Assembly (NCBI GenBank): GCA_018829945.1
Contig: JAHJTI010000015.1
Span: 1 to 36,822 of the forward strand
Source: Pseudomonadota bacterium
Lineage (GTDB): Bacteria > Desulfobacterota > Desulfobulbia > Desulfobulbales > Desulfurivibrionaceae
Length of the DNA stretch: 36,822 nucleotides
Direction: 5' to 3'
Part shown: piece after piece, positions 26,617 to 35,434 of the stretch
How positions within the stretch are numbered: position 1 is the stretch's first letter
Layout: every line of letters starts with the position of its first letter
Translations under genes and position numbers: made by a program
The notes under the pieces: model-generated
The model's database searches: none
Told to the model about the DNA's origin: nothing
The model's input: the letters and a program-made list of their open reading frames with translations, nothing else

Positions 26617-27801
26617 CTAGGAGCTGTATGAGATGACCCTGGTCCGGATCACCCCGGGATGCGCTTCGATCTCTGCCACCAGTTTCTGCGGGATTCCGGA
26701 CTCCAGATCGATGATGTTATAGCCGATGACGCCGTTTGATTCATTGAGATAGCTTGCGATATTGATTTTGCTGGCGCCGATGGCATGGGAAGCAAAGCCG
26801 ATCATGTCCGGGATGTCCCGGTTGATCATGATAAAGCGGGTGTGCACCTTATCGGAGGGAACCGATTCGGCGGTGGGAAAATTGACGCTGTGGGTGATTG
26901 TGCCATACTCCAGGTAGCCGCGCAGCTCCCGAACGGCCATGCAGGCGCAGTGCTCCTCGGACTCCTCGGTGCTGGCTCCCAGATGCGGGGTGGCGATAAT
27001 CTGCGGGTGGGCCAGAGTGGCGGAAGTGGGGAAATCGGTAATATAGGCGGAAAGTCGGCCGCTGGCCAATGCAGCAAGCACCGCCTGTTCATCGACAACG
27101 GGGCCGCGCGCGTAGTTGACCAGAATGGCCCCATTCGGCAGCCGATTGATCAACTCTGAATTCACCAACCCTCTGGTTTTTTCATTGAGCGGCGTGTGCA
27201 CGGTGAAGATATCGCTTTTCCCCACCATTTCTTGCAGGGACCGGGACAGAGAAACCTCAGGGGAAAGGTCATGGATATTCTCCAGAGCCGGGAAGGGATC
27301 AAAGCCGATAACCCGCATCTGCCGCATGATCCCACCGTTGGCAACCCGAATGCCGATTTTCCCCAACCCCAGCACGCCAAGGGTTTTTCCGGCCAGCTCA
27401 AACCCCTTGAACAGCGATTTTTGCTTCTCGATCCGGGAAGCGATTTCCTTGTCGGCAAGACCTGCCAGGCTCTGACTGAAAGCGAGGCTATGATGAATAT
27501 TACGCACCTGGATTCCCAACATGACGAAGACCAGTTCTGCCACCGCATTGGCATTGGCGCCCGGCGTATTGAAAATGCAGACCCCCTGCTCGGTTGCCTT
27601 TGCCACGGTGATGTTGTTGACCCCTGCTCCGGCCCGGGCCACGGCCAGCAAGGAGGGATAGGCTGCGGTGTCCACCTTGGCGCTGCGCACCAGAATGCCT
27701 TGCGGGTCAGATTCTTCCGAGCTTACCTGAAACCGTTCATCAAAAAGAGCCAGTCCTTCCGGAGCGATCTTGTTGAGCACCTTGATCCGATAACCAGTCA
27801 T
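26617..27801 (-). CDS. serA: D-3-phosphoglycerate dehydrogenase (short form with C-terminal ACT-like domain)
   Basis: VLGLGKIGIRVANGG, VHTPLNEKTRGLVN, LVNYARGPVVDEQAV, TPHLGASTEESEEH; C-terminal IIDLESGIPQKLVAEIEAHPGVIRTRVI. Confidence 0.92.
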   Translation of the reverse strand: MTGYRIKVLNKIAPEGLALFDERFQVSSEESDPQGILVRSAKVDTAAYPSLLAVARAGAGVNNITVAKATEQGVCIFNTPGANANAVAELVFVMLGIQVRNIHHSLAFSQSLAGLADKEIASRIEKQKSLFKGFELAGKTLGVLGLGKIGIRVANGGIMRQMRVIGFDPFPALENIHDLSPEVSLSRSLQEMVGKSDIFTVHTPLNEKTRGLVNSELINRLPNGAILVNYARGPVVDEQAVLAALASGRLSAYITDFPTSATLAHPQIIATPHLGASTEESEEHCACMAVRELRGYLEYGTITHSVNFPTAESVPSDKVHTRFIMINRDIPDMIGFASHAIGASKINIASYLNESNGVIGYNIIDLESGIPQKLVAEIEAHPGVIRTRVISYSS

Positions 27802-27879
27802 GCTCCCTCCTGTATGCGCGGTAAAATGAAAAGAAAAATCTGATTATTGAGCCTTCTCATTCAGAGTTTTCATATAGCA

Positions 27880-28110
27880 GACAGAATCCCATAGTCACGC
27901 AGCCGAGCACCGCAGAGGCTGCCGAAAAGGGGATTTGCACTGTTTGAGGCGAAGCCGAGTTTGCAAAGCCCCGGCAGCATTGAGGAGTCCCCCAAGGGGA
28001 TAAACTCCGGGAATCCCGCCAAAGGCGGGACAAGCGGCTGGGTGCCTTTTCTTTTTCGTTCTTTTTCTTTGGGCAAGCAAAGAAAAAGAACAGAAGGATG
28101 AAACAAATTC
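27880..28110 (-). repeat. Intergenic multi-hairpin repeat-like element upstream of serA
   Basis: 14-bp perfect IR GTTCTTTTTCTTTG/CAAAGAAAAAGAAC (28058-28071/28078-28091), CCCGCC-AAA-GGCGGG, TCCCC-CAA-GGGGA; overlapping short spurious ORFs; resembles intergenic elements commonly seen in proteobacterial genomes (memory-based). Confidence 0.55.
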
Positions 28111-28151
28111 TTGTATCTGCGAAGATTGCTTAGTAATCACGCAAACAAAAA

Positions 28152-28202
28152 AGGCCATACCTGATTGTAGCAGATTTCCCCTGCCCCAATCAGATATGGC
28201 CT
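28152..28202 (-). terminator. Intrinsic (bidirectional-capable) terminator after the GGDEF gene
   Basis: AGGCCATACCTGATTG (28152-28167) pairs with CAATCAGATATGGCCT (28187-28202), one mismatch; T-rich tracts on both outer sides. Confidence 0.85.
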
Positions 28203-28235
28203 GATTTTTTCTTTTTTAAACCGGAACTGCGAAAC

Positions 28236-29267
28236 TCAACGCTCCTCGACACACACCTTGCAGCGCCCGGTTTTTTTCGCCTGATAGAGCACTTCATCGG
28301 CCCGTTGCAGCCATTCGTCCTTGCTCATTTCCGGACTCCACTGAACAAGGCCGATGCTCACTCCCAACCGGCTGCCGTCCCCGGCATTGAGATCCAGGCT
28401 ATCGATGGCACCGCAGAGGCGCTCGGCCAGCAAACGGGCCGCGTCAAGATCGGTATCCGGCAGGAGCAGAACAAACTCGTCGCCGCCCATGCGCACCAGA
28501 AGATCACTGTTGCGCACCATGCCGGTCAAGGCCTTGGCAACCATTTGCAATGCACTGTCCCCGGCGGCATGCCCCAGGGTATCATTGATCTGTTTGAAAT
28601 GGTCCAGATCCATGCTGGCCACGGTGATGGGCCGGTCATGGCGGCGTGCGGTTTCCAGTAAAGGTCCGATGCGCTCCTCAAAAACCCGCCGGTTATCAAG
28701 ACCGGTGAGCATATCCCGCCGTGCCTGGGCGAACAGATCTTCATACATAAGGGCGCGCTGCAGAGGTTCTCCCAAAATCTCCAAGGCATCCCGTAAAATC
28801 TGGGTTTCCTCCGCTTCAATGCAGGTTCCCCGACGCAGCAGCATCAGGCAGCCCTGATGGGCAGCGGCAGTATCAATGGCGAAGGACATCTGCCATTGCT
28901 GTACAAAAAAAGGACCCCACTCACAGCAGGTGTCATCCAGCAGACAGTCCCGCTTCTCAAATACTTCTTCCGCGGTCTGCATGGCAAGACGCCGTTCCGG
29001 GCCATGGCAGGAACAGATTATATGCACCCGGCTTCTGTCGAGGCTGCGGTAGGCAATCAGGTCATGCCCGACCAGCGGCATCAGCCACACGGAAAAGGCT
29101 TCGATCATGCCCTGCAGGTCGGTGGCACAGGCCAGTCTTGCATGCAGTTCGTTTACCTGTTTTAACCACTCCGATTGGCGGCGGTAACGATCAAGCTCCA
29201 CCATCAGATGATCCAGGTTGATCGACTCTGTCTTTTCCCTATCAGAGAGAGAGATTGCGGCGTTCAT
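28236..29267 (-). CDS. Diguanylate cyclase with N-terminal GAF-like sensory region
   Basis: DMLTGLDNRRVFEERI, DLDHFKQINDTLGHAAGD, RNSDLLVRMGGDEF (intact GGDEF and RxxD I-site). Start MNAAISLSD at 29267 is likely; the upstream extension looks non-coding. Confidence 0.88.
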   Translation of the reverse strand: MNAAISLSDREKTESINLDHLMVELDRYRRQSEWLKQVNELHARLACATDLQGMIEAFSVWLMPLVGHDLIAYRSLDRSRVHIICSCHGPERRLAMQTAEEVFEKRDCLLDDTCCEWGPFFVQQWQMSFAIDTAAAHQGCLMLLRRGTCIEAEETQILRDALEILGEPLQRALMYEDLFAQARRDMLTGLDNRRVFEERIGPLLETARRHDRPITVASMDLDHFKQINDTLGHAAGDSALQMVAKALTGMVRNSDLLVRMGGDEFVLLLPDTDLDAARLLAERLCGAIDSLDLNAGDGSRLGVSIGLVQWSPEMSKDEWLQRADEVLYQAKKTGRCKVCVEER

Positions 29268-29648
29268 TGCAACGGCTCCTTTCATTTCTTTGAAAATGGT
29301 CCCCTGCCCCGAACTGTTGCTATTTTCATGCCAGACCGTTACCCCTTCTCCCCTGCAACCCTGCCCAGAACGAAATTTCCTGGAATTGGCACACTTATCT
29401 GCCAGAAATAACAACAAAAATATACTTTGGAATAAAAACACTAGAAGTATCCAAAAACAGCTTTCTGTCAACGCACAGGGAAAAATTTTCCCGCCACAGT
29501 CGTCAATTTACTGACACCATTCCCCCCTGTGCCAACATTTCCCGACCCAGGCAATCGTTTCCTTGCATCCGCAAAAGAAGCGGATATCATGCAACAATAC
29601 ACCCACCCAGTTCATGCCAGGGAGCGCCCCGCATCCATGCCGATTCCA

Positions 29649-30854
29649 ATGAGCCGCCGCATCATCCATCTTGACATGGATGCCTTTTACGCCTCAGTCG
29701 AGATTCTCGACAATCCTGCCCTTCGCGGCCAGCCCGTGGTGGTGGGCGGCAACGCTAACCGCGGCGTGGTATGTGCCGCCTCTTACGAGGCCCGGAAGTT
29801 CGGAGTTCATTCGGCCCTGCCCATACTCACGGCCAGGAAACTCTGTCCGCACGGGGTATTCCTCCCTGTCCGCATGGGACGCTACCAGGAAATTTCCAGC
29901 CGGATCATGGACATCTTCCAACGCTTTACCCCGCTGGTGGAGCCGCTCTCGCTGGATGAGGCCTTTCTGGATGTCACCGCCAGTCAGAGCCTGATGGGAT
30001 CGGCCGAGGATATTGCCCGACAGATCAGGGTGCTGGTGCGGGAAACCCTCGGCCTTACCGTCTCGGCCGGGGTTGGAGGTTCAAAACTTGTGGCCAAGAT
30101 CGCCTCTGATCTTAACAAGCCCGATGGATTGACCATTGTACCTGCCGGCCAGGAAGAGATATTTCTGGCTCCCTTGCCAATCGGTCGTTTGTGGGGTGTG
30201 GGACGAACAACACGGGACGCGCTGGCACTTATCGGGGTAACCACCATCGGCGATTTACGCCGCATGCCTCAGTCCATCCTCATTGCCAAGTTCGGCAAGG
30301 GTGGCCTTATGATGCACGAATCAGCCCGGGGGATTGACCACCGTCCGGTTGAACCGCGACAGGAAGCCAAATCCATCGGCCACGAAGAGACATTTGCGGA
30401 AGATTTACGTGATACAAAAAGAATCGAACAGGAATTGCTGGCTCTGTGCCTCAAGGTCGGCAAACGGGCGCGCAACCATGGGCTAGGAGGCAGAACCGTC
30501 ACCATCAAGGTTAAATACCGGGATTTCGTGCAGGTAACCCGCTCGCTCACCCTGCCGGAGCCGGTGGCAGACGACAAATCGATTTACCAGACCGGCCGAA
30601 CGCTTCTTGGAAAAACAGAGATCGGCATACGCCCCATTCGCTTGCTGGGAATATCATTGGCAAACCTGACCGGTGCCGGGACCGGTTGCGGTCAGTTGTC
30701 ATTGTTCGGAGAAAACCGGAGCCGGGCAAAAGGCAGCCGCCTCTATGAGGCCATCGATGCAATCAGCGATCGGTACGGCAGTGGCAGTATCGTCCCGGCA
30801 ACGTTGGTGGAAAAAAAAGAGGCGGAACAGGAATCAGATAAAAAAAAGAGCTAG
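29649..30854 (+). CDS. dinB: DNA polymerase IV (Y-family)
   Basis: IIHLDMDAFYASVE, YEARKFGVHSALP, PLSLDEAFLDVT, SAGVGGSKLVAKIASDLNKPDGL. Start assigned at MSRRIIHLDMD; may be further upstream. Confidence 0.93.
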   Translation: MSRRIIHLDMDAFYASVEILDNPALRGQPVVVGGNANRGVVCAASYEARKFGVHSALPILTARKLCPHGVFLPVRMGRYQEISSRIMDIFQRFTPLVEPLSLDEAFLDVTASQSLMGSAEDIARQIRVLVRETLGLTVSAGVGGSKLVAKIASDLNKPDGLTIVPAGQEEIFLAPLPIGRLWGVGRTTRDALALIGVTTIGDLRRMPQSILIAKFGKGGLMMHESARGIDHRPVEPRQEAKSIGHEETFAEDLRDTKRIEQELLALCLKVGKRARNHGLGGRTVTIKVKYRDFVQVTRSLTLPEPVADDKSIYQTGRTLLGKTEIGIRPIRLLGISLANLTGAGTGCGQLSLFGENRSRAKGSRLYEAIDAISDRYGSGSIVPATLVEKKEAEQESDKKKS

Positions 30855-30865
30855 TGGACTCAGCC

Positions 30866-31831
30866 TCAATACTTCAAGCCGACCCGGTCGCGGACCAGAT
30901 CCAGAGTTACGACAGCCCTTTCCCTTGCCTTGATTGCGCCCTGTTGCAGGATCGCCCGCACCTGAGCCGGATCACTCAGCAGCCGGTCGCGTTTTTCCCT
31001 GGCCTCCCGGAAATACTCCCAGAGGAGATCAAGAAGTTCCAGCTTGATCTTGCCGTACATGGCCCCGCCGTTGACATAGAGACCACGCACCTCGGCCAGT
31101 CTATCTGCCGGCGCAAACAGCTTGAAGAGACTGAAGAGGTTACACTTGTCCGGATCCTTTGGCGCTTCCACCGGGGTGGCATCGGTGACAATGGCCATGA
31201 CCTTTTTCTTCAACTCTTTTTCGGTGGCGAAGATAGGGATGGTGTTGCCATAGGATTTGGACATCTTCTGCCCGTCCAGACCGGGGATGGTGGCCAGGTT
31301 GTCATCAATAACCGGCTCGGGCACGACAAAGGTCTCGCCAAAGGTGTTATTGAACTTGATGGCGATATCGCGGGCCACCTCAAGATGCTGTTTCTGGTCT
31401 TTGCCCACCGGTACACGTTCCGCCTGAAAAAGCAGAATATCGGCGGCCATCAGCACCGGATAAGCGAACAGGCCGTGACTCGGAACAATGCCCTTGGCAA
31501 CCTTGTCCTTATAAGAGTGGCAACGCTCAAGCAACCCCATGGGGGTCAGGGTGGAAAGTACCCAGGCCAGTTCCGTAACCTCAGGCACATCGGACTGGAC
31601 CCAGAAAAGGCAGCGGTCTGGATCGAGCCCCAGAGCAAGAAAATCAGTGGCCGCCTCAAGGGTGCCGCGCGACAACCGCTCCCTATCCTGCACCGAGGTG
31701 AGTGCGTGAAGGTCGACGATAAAGGCATACAACTCGCTTGAATCCATGTTGTCGATCATGGAGCGCATCATGCCAAAATAGTTGCCGATATGAAGCTGGC
31801 CAGAAGGCTGGATTCCGGATAAAATTCTCAT
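30866..31831 (-). CDS. trpS: Tryptophanyl-tRNA synthetase
   Basis: MRILSGIQPSGQLHIGNYFG (HIGH) and GQKMSKSYGNTI (KMSKS). Confidence 0.96.
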   Translation of the reverse strand: MRILSGIQPSGQLHIGNYFGMMRSMIDNMDSSELYAFIVDLHALTSVQDRERLSRGTLEAATDFLALGLDPDRCLFWVQSDVPEVTELAWVLSTLTPMGLLERCHSYKDKVAKGIVPSHGLFAYPVLMAADILLFQAERVPVGKDQKQHLEVARDIAIKFNNTFGETFVVPEPVIDDNLATIPGLDGQKMSKSYGNTIPIFATEKELKKKVMAIVTDATPVEAPKDPDKCNLFSLFKLFAPADRLAEVRGLYVNGGAMYGKIKLELLDLLWEYFREAREKRDRLLSDPAQVRAILQQGAIKARERAVVTLDLVRDRVGLKY

Positions 31832-32110
31832 TGCGTTCTCTCTTGGTAACGGCGTTTACATAGCCGGATCATTGCGCATCGTCTATATTCCGAGGCAGTG
31901 GATGTATAAAAAAGGCCGGAGCAATCTTAGCGTACTCGTAAAAAAAACAAAAGAGTTCCAAAGCAACACCTGTTGTAATCGCGTCTTTTTGCGATTTCAA
32001 CCATCTTTTTCCGCCCCGCGATTTTCCGCCTTTTTTTTTGCGATTGACAGCTTCATCGACCAACGGTACACCTTTGCATGCATCCCCAGAAGAAAGACCT
32101 TGGAGACACC

Positions 32111-32917
32111 ATGAAAAAACATGCCCATATATCGGCCATGCTCACCCTTCTTTTCCTTGTCAACGGCTGCACCTTGCCGGCCGTGAAAGAGCCGGCTCCC
32201 CGCATGGACAAGGAAGCCGCCGCAGGCAAAGCCGTCCAGCCGGAAAAACCGGCCGCTGCGGCACACCCTGAAACAAAAGGGAAACGTGTTTCCCTTATTC
32301 CCAAGGAAAGCGCCCCGCAGACAGCCAAGGAAATACCGCCGGACAAGGCGGCCGTCCCTGCCCAGGAAGAAATCCCGCCGGAACAGCCGCAGCCTCCTCC
32401 TCCCCAGCCCCAGGTGTTTGCGGATTACAACACAGGATTGACCTTTACCTACCAGCGGCCCTGGCACCTGGTCTCAACCATGGGAGACGGGCCTGTTCTC
32501 GGCAGGGACGGACAGTCTCAGCTGACCGCCCGCTTCACAACCCTGACCACAAACAAAGAGAAAGGCGCGCAAGCAGGCTATTTTTATGTGCCCGGCGACA
32601 GCCTCACCGGGACAATCGGCAAAACCTTGAGTTCCATTCTTGGAGTTGAGGCCAAACAAACAACACAGGGGAAAACCCCCATTGATGTCCTGTTGACCCA
32701 GAAACATTTCCCCAATCTCATCATCGAAAAACGTTATCGGGGGAACAATGGCGGGATAGTTGTCCAGAGATGCCGCCACAAACAGATTCCAGGCCAGATT
32801 CAGGTGTACCATATCTTCATCGGAGACAAGGTTGCGTCATACAGCCTCTCCGAAATACAGAATCGCCAGCTCAAGCTTGAAATGCAGCAGATCGTACTCT
32901 CCACCAGAAAACCATAA
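32111..32917 (+). CDS. Putative lipoprotein, function unknown
   Basis: Signal with lipobox LVNGC; Pro/Ala/Lys-rich linker (EQPQPPPPQPQ) followed by a globular domain (FADYNTGLTFTYQRPWHLV...). Confidence 0.75.
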   Translation: MKKHAHISAMLTLLFLVNGCTLPAVKEPAPRMDKEAAAGKAVQPEKPAAAAHPETKGKRVSLIPKESAPQTAKEIPPDKAAVPAQEEIPPEQPQPPPPQPQVFADYNTGLTFTYQRPWHLVSTMGDGPVLGRDGQSQLTARFTTLTTNKEKGAQAGYFYVPGDSLTGTIGKTLSSILGVEAKQTTQGKTPIDVLLTQKHFPNLIIEKRYRGNNGGIVVQRCRHKQIPGQIQVYHIFIGDKVASYSLSEIQNRQLKLEMQQIVLSTRKP

Positions 32918-32952
32918 GGATTGCGGATCATGGAAACTGAAACGGTGCCATC

Positions 32953-33444
32953 ATGACCAAACTACATTTTCCCAAACCGTTCAGGCACGAACATCCGCCG
33001 GTACAAAACGTCAACCAAATCATCGCAACCCAACTAACCTTCGGCCAAAAAGCCTCCGACTGGGTCGCAATGCATCTGGGAAGTTGGTGGTTCATCATCA
33101 TCCAGACAATAATCCTGGCCCTCTGGGTTATTGTCAATATTACCGCCTGGATTCTCCACTGGGACCCCTACCCCTTTATCTTCATGAATCTGGTGCTTTC
33201 CCTGCAAGCCGCCTATGCGGCGCCCATCATCATGATGAGCCAGAACCGGCAAGCCAACCGGGACCGGCTGGAAGCGCGCAACGATTACCAGATTAACGAA
33301 AAAGCCGAACAGGAAGTCCGCGCCATTCTCGAACACCTGGCGGCACAGGATGCGGCCCTGCTTGAAATACACCAGTTGCTTGCCCAGATACAGGAAAAAC
33401 TGGACCTCTCCGAATCAGCATCCGCGCCCCAGAAGATCGGTTAA
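32953..33444 (+). CDS. DUF1003 family membrane protein
   Basis: SDWVAMHLGSWWFIIIQTIILALWVIVN, WDPYPFIFMNLVLSLQAAYAAPIIMMSQNRQANRDR. Confidence 0.92.
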   Translation: MTKLHFPKPFRHEHPPVQNVNQIIATQLTFGQKASDWVAMHLGSWWFIIIQTIILALWVIVNITAWILHWDPYPFIFMNLVLSLQAAYAAPIIMMSQNRQANRDRLEARNDYQINEKAEQEVRAILEHLAAQDAALLEIHQLLAQIQEKLDLSESASAPQKIG

Positions 33445-33474
33445 GCGCTCGGTCAATTGCTTTTTCTGTCCCAC

Positions 33475-33513
33475 AAAAAAATCCTCTTCCCGAAAAGGAA
33501 AGAGGATTTTTTT
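33475..33513. terminator. Bidirectional intrinsic terminator between convergent DUF1003 and aminotransferase genes
   Basis: Perfect 14-bp IR AAAAAAATCCTCTT (33475-33488)/AAGAGGATTTTTTT (33500-33513), 11-nt loop. Confidence 0.92.
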
Positions 33514-33530
33514 ACGCCCCGCACACAGAC

Positions 33531-34835
33531 CTATGAATTCAGATACTGCCTGATCCCGTCGGCAATGATCTTGAAAATCTCGGTAAACCGCTCTTCGTTA
33601 CGCTCAAGCAGGGTGATGCGGAACCCCTGCAACTCGGTGGCGAATGAGGAAAGCGGCACCACGCATACACCGGTGGACCCCAGTAGGTAATAAACAAACC
33701 GCTTGTCAAAGGCCACATTCGGCCCGCTCACCAGATTTTCCACATGGGTGCGGACCTCTTTACTGCCGATGGACAGCGTCTGCCGACTGTTCAACCGGCC
33801 TTCTTTAAAAACCACGCTCATGTAAAATGCGCCGTTGGTCCGGTTCACCAGCACGCCGTCAATATCCTTCAGGGCATCATAAGCGATATTGGACAACTTC
33901 TCGTAGCGGCTGATCCTCTCCTGCAGATAAGGAAGATACTGCGGGTGGCTGAGGATTGCCGGGATCGCCCTTTGCGGCAGAGTGGTCGAGCAGACCTCCA
34001 CCATCTTGGCGTTGAGAATCGAAGTCACATACTTGGCAAACATGGGGTCGCGGTCGGCATTATAGACTTCGATCCAGCCGCAGCGGGAACCGGGCCAGGG
34101 CATTTCCTTGGAAATACCCCGCATGCAGATGGCAGGCACATCCCCGATCACTTCGGCCAGAGGCAGGGTTTTCTGCCCGTTATAGATGATGGCCTGATAC
34201 ACCTCGTCGCAGATCACGAACAGATCATATTTCCTGGCCAGAGCCACCATGCCCCGCAGAATTTCCTCGGGATACACCGCACCGGTAGGGTTGTCGGGGT
34301 TGATGATCAGGATGCCGACCACCGCAGGATTATATTTAATGCGTTTTTCCAGATCATCAAGATCCGGATACCAATAATTATTGGGATCCAACCAGTATGT
34401 TACCGGGCGATCTCCGGCATGGGCCGCTTCCGCCGAAGAATGGGTCGTGTAACTGGGCGACGGCACCACCACTCGAGCGGTAGGTCGCAGGTAACCGAAA
34501 ACCTTGCTGATCGCGTCGCCTAAGCCATTAAAGAAAATGATGTCGTCGGGACCGATCTGCACCCCGCCGCGCTTGTTGGTCTTTTCGGCAAGAAATTCCC
34601 TGGTCGCCAGCATGCCCCGGGTCGGGCAATAACCGTAGGTGGCATCTTCCATGACCAGATCGGAAACGACCTGTTTCATCCACAGGGGAATCTCTTCGCC
34701 CTTGGCAATGGGGTCACCTATATTCTCCCAGTAGACCTTGGTTCCCAGCTTCTGCAATTTCTCGCCGACAATGACGATGTTGCGGATCTCATAGGTCAGT
34801 TCTCCGGCACCGACATGCAGGATATCAGTACGCAT
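33531..34835 (-). CDS. PLP-dependent class I/II aminotransferase
   Basis: ATYGYCPTRGMLATREFLAEKTNKRGG, IINPDNPTGAVYPEEIL, FVICDEVYQAIIYNG, SKEMPWPGSRCGWIE; start MRTDILHVGAGELTYEI at 34835. Confidence 0.9.
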   Translation of the reverse strand: MRTDILHVGAGELTYEIRNIVIVGEKLQKLGTKVYWENIGDPIAKGEEIPLWMKQVVSDLVMEDATYGYCPTRGMLATREFLAEKTNKRGGVQIGPDDIIFFNGLGDAISKVFGYLRPTARVVVPSPSYTTHSSAEAAHAGDRPVTYWLDPNNYWYPDLDDLEKRIKYNPAVVGILIINPDNPTGAVYPEEILRGMVALARKYDLFVICDEVYQAIIYNGQKTLPLAEVIGDVPAICMRGISKEMPWPGSRCGWIEVYNADRDPMFAKYVTSILNAKMVEVCSTTLPQRAIPAILSHPQYLPYLQERISRYEKLSNIAYDALKDIDGVLVNRTNGAFYMSVVFKEGRLNSRQTLSIGSKEVRTHVENLVSGPNVAFDKRFVYYLLGSTGVCVVPLSSFATELQGFRITLLERNEERFTEIFKIIADGIRQYLNS

Positions 34836-35090
34836 GCACGCATTCTCCCTTAAAAAAAGTCGTGGTGGTGTTTTCGTTGCGACTGGGGGATTTGCAAGCA
34901 AATCAGAAAAAGACACTCTGCAGCGTGGCAGCACACCTCGCCCAGACGCAAGGACAAAGGGTATTTATTAACACCAGCCCCAGCCAGAAGTCAATAAGTC
35001 CTTTATCAGCACCACAACATTGCCGATAGAGAAGTTAAGAGGTGGGCAAAAAGGGCCATTCAGCAGCCCGCAGCGACAGGAGGATTAGCA

Positions 35091-35294
35091 ATGACAATCA
35101 TCCGGTTTTCGATTCTCAACGATGTGGTTCGATTTGGCGCCAAACAACGGCAAAAGCTCACGAGCAGGGGATGCAATGAGCCCTACAAGAACCGATACTG
35201 GTGCCCGAGAAAAAAATGGTTCAACACCGAGCCCTGCCCTTTCCTCTGTCTGCGGGAATGTGACAATTACCAGTCCATGTGCGGAGTGATCTGA
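35091..35294 (+). CDS. Small Cys-rich protein (67 aa), function unknown
   Basis: Canonical AGGAGG (35078-35083) 7 nt before ATG; six Cys (RGC, YWC, EPC, FLC, REC, SMC). Confidence 0.6.
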   Translation: MTIIRFSILNDVVRFGAKQRQKLTSRGCNEPYKNRYWCPRKKWFNTEPCPFLCLRECDNYQSMCGVI

Positions 35295-35368
35295 TGGCTT
35301 CGGTATGCTTGGCAATCTTGCCCGTGTTTTCACTGCAGCAGCACAATCTTTCTGCCAACTAAATAAAA

Positions 35369-35405
35369 TCGCCGCCAACAGCGACGTTTACGCTGTTGGC
35401 GGCGA
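35369..35405. terminator. Intrinsic terminator downstream of citrate synthase (minus strand), also reachable from + strand
   Basis: Perfect 15-bp IR TCGCCGCCAACAGCG (35369-35383)/CGCTGTTGGCGGCGA (35391-35405), 7-nt loop; TTTTATTT on minus-strand 3' side. Confidence 0.85.
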
Positions 35406-35434
35406 CAGTTATTTCCTAGGCAATCCTCAATACC

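Noticed and set aside
27895-28158. 78-aa and 87-aa minus strand ORFs upstream of serA
   Set aside because: Two overlapping frames over a hairpin-rich intergenic element; treated as non-coding repeat rather than genes.
29384-29403. Possible sigma-54 promoter TTGGCACACTTATCTGCC upstream of dinB
   Set aside because: GG-to-GC spacing is 11 rather than 10 nt, which normally abolishes sigma-54 recognition, and the element is >200 bp from dinB.
33744-34523. 259-aa + strand ORF antisense to the aminotransferase
   Set aside because: Mirror-frame ORF without motifs; aminotransferase is clearly the coding strand.
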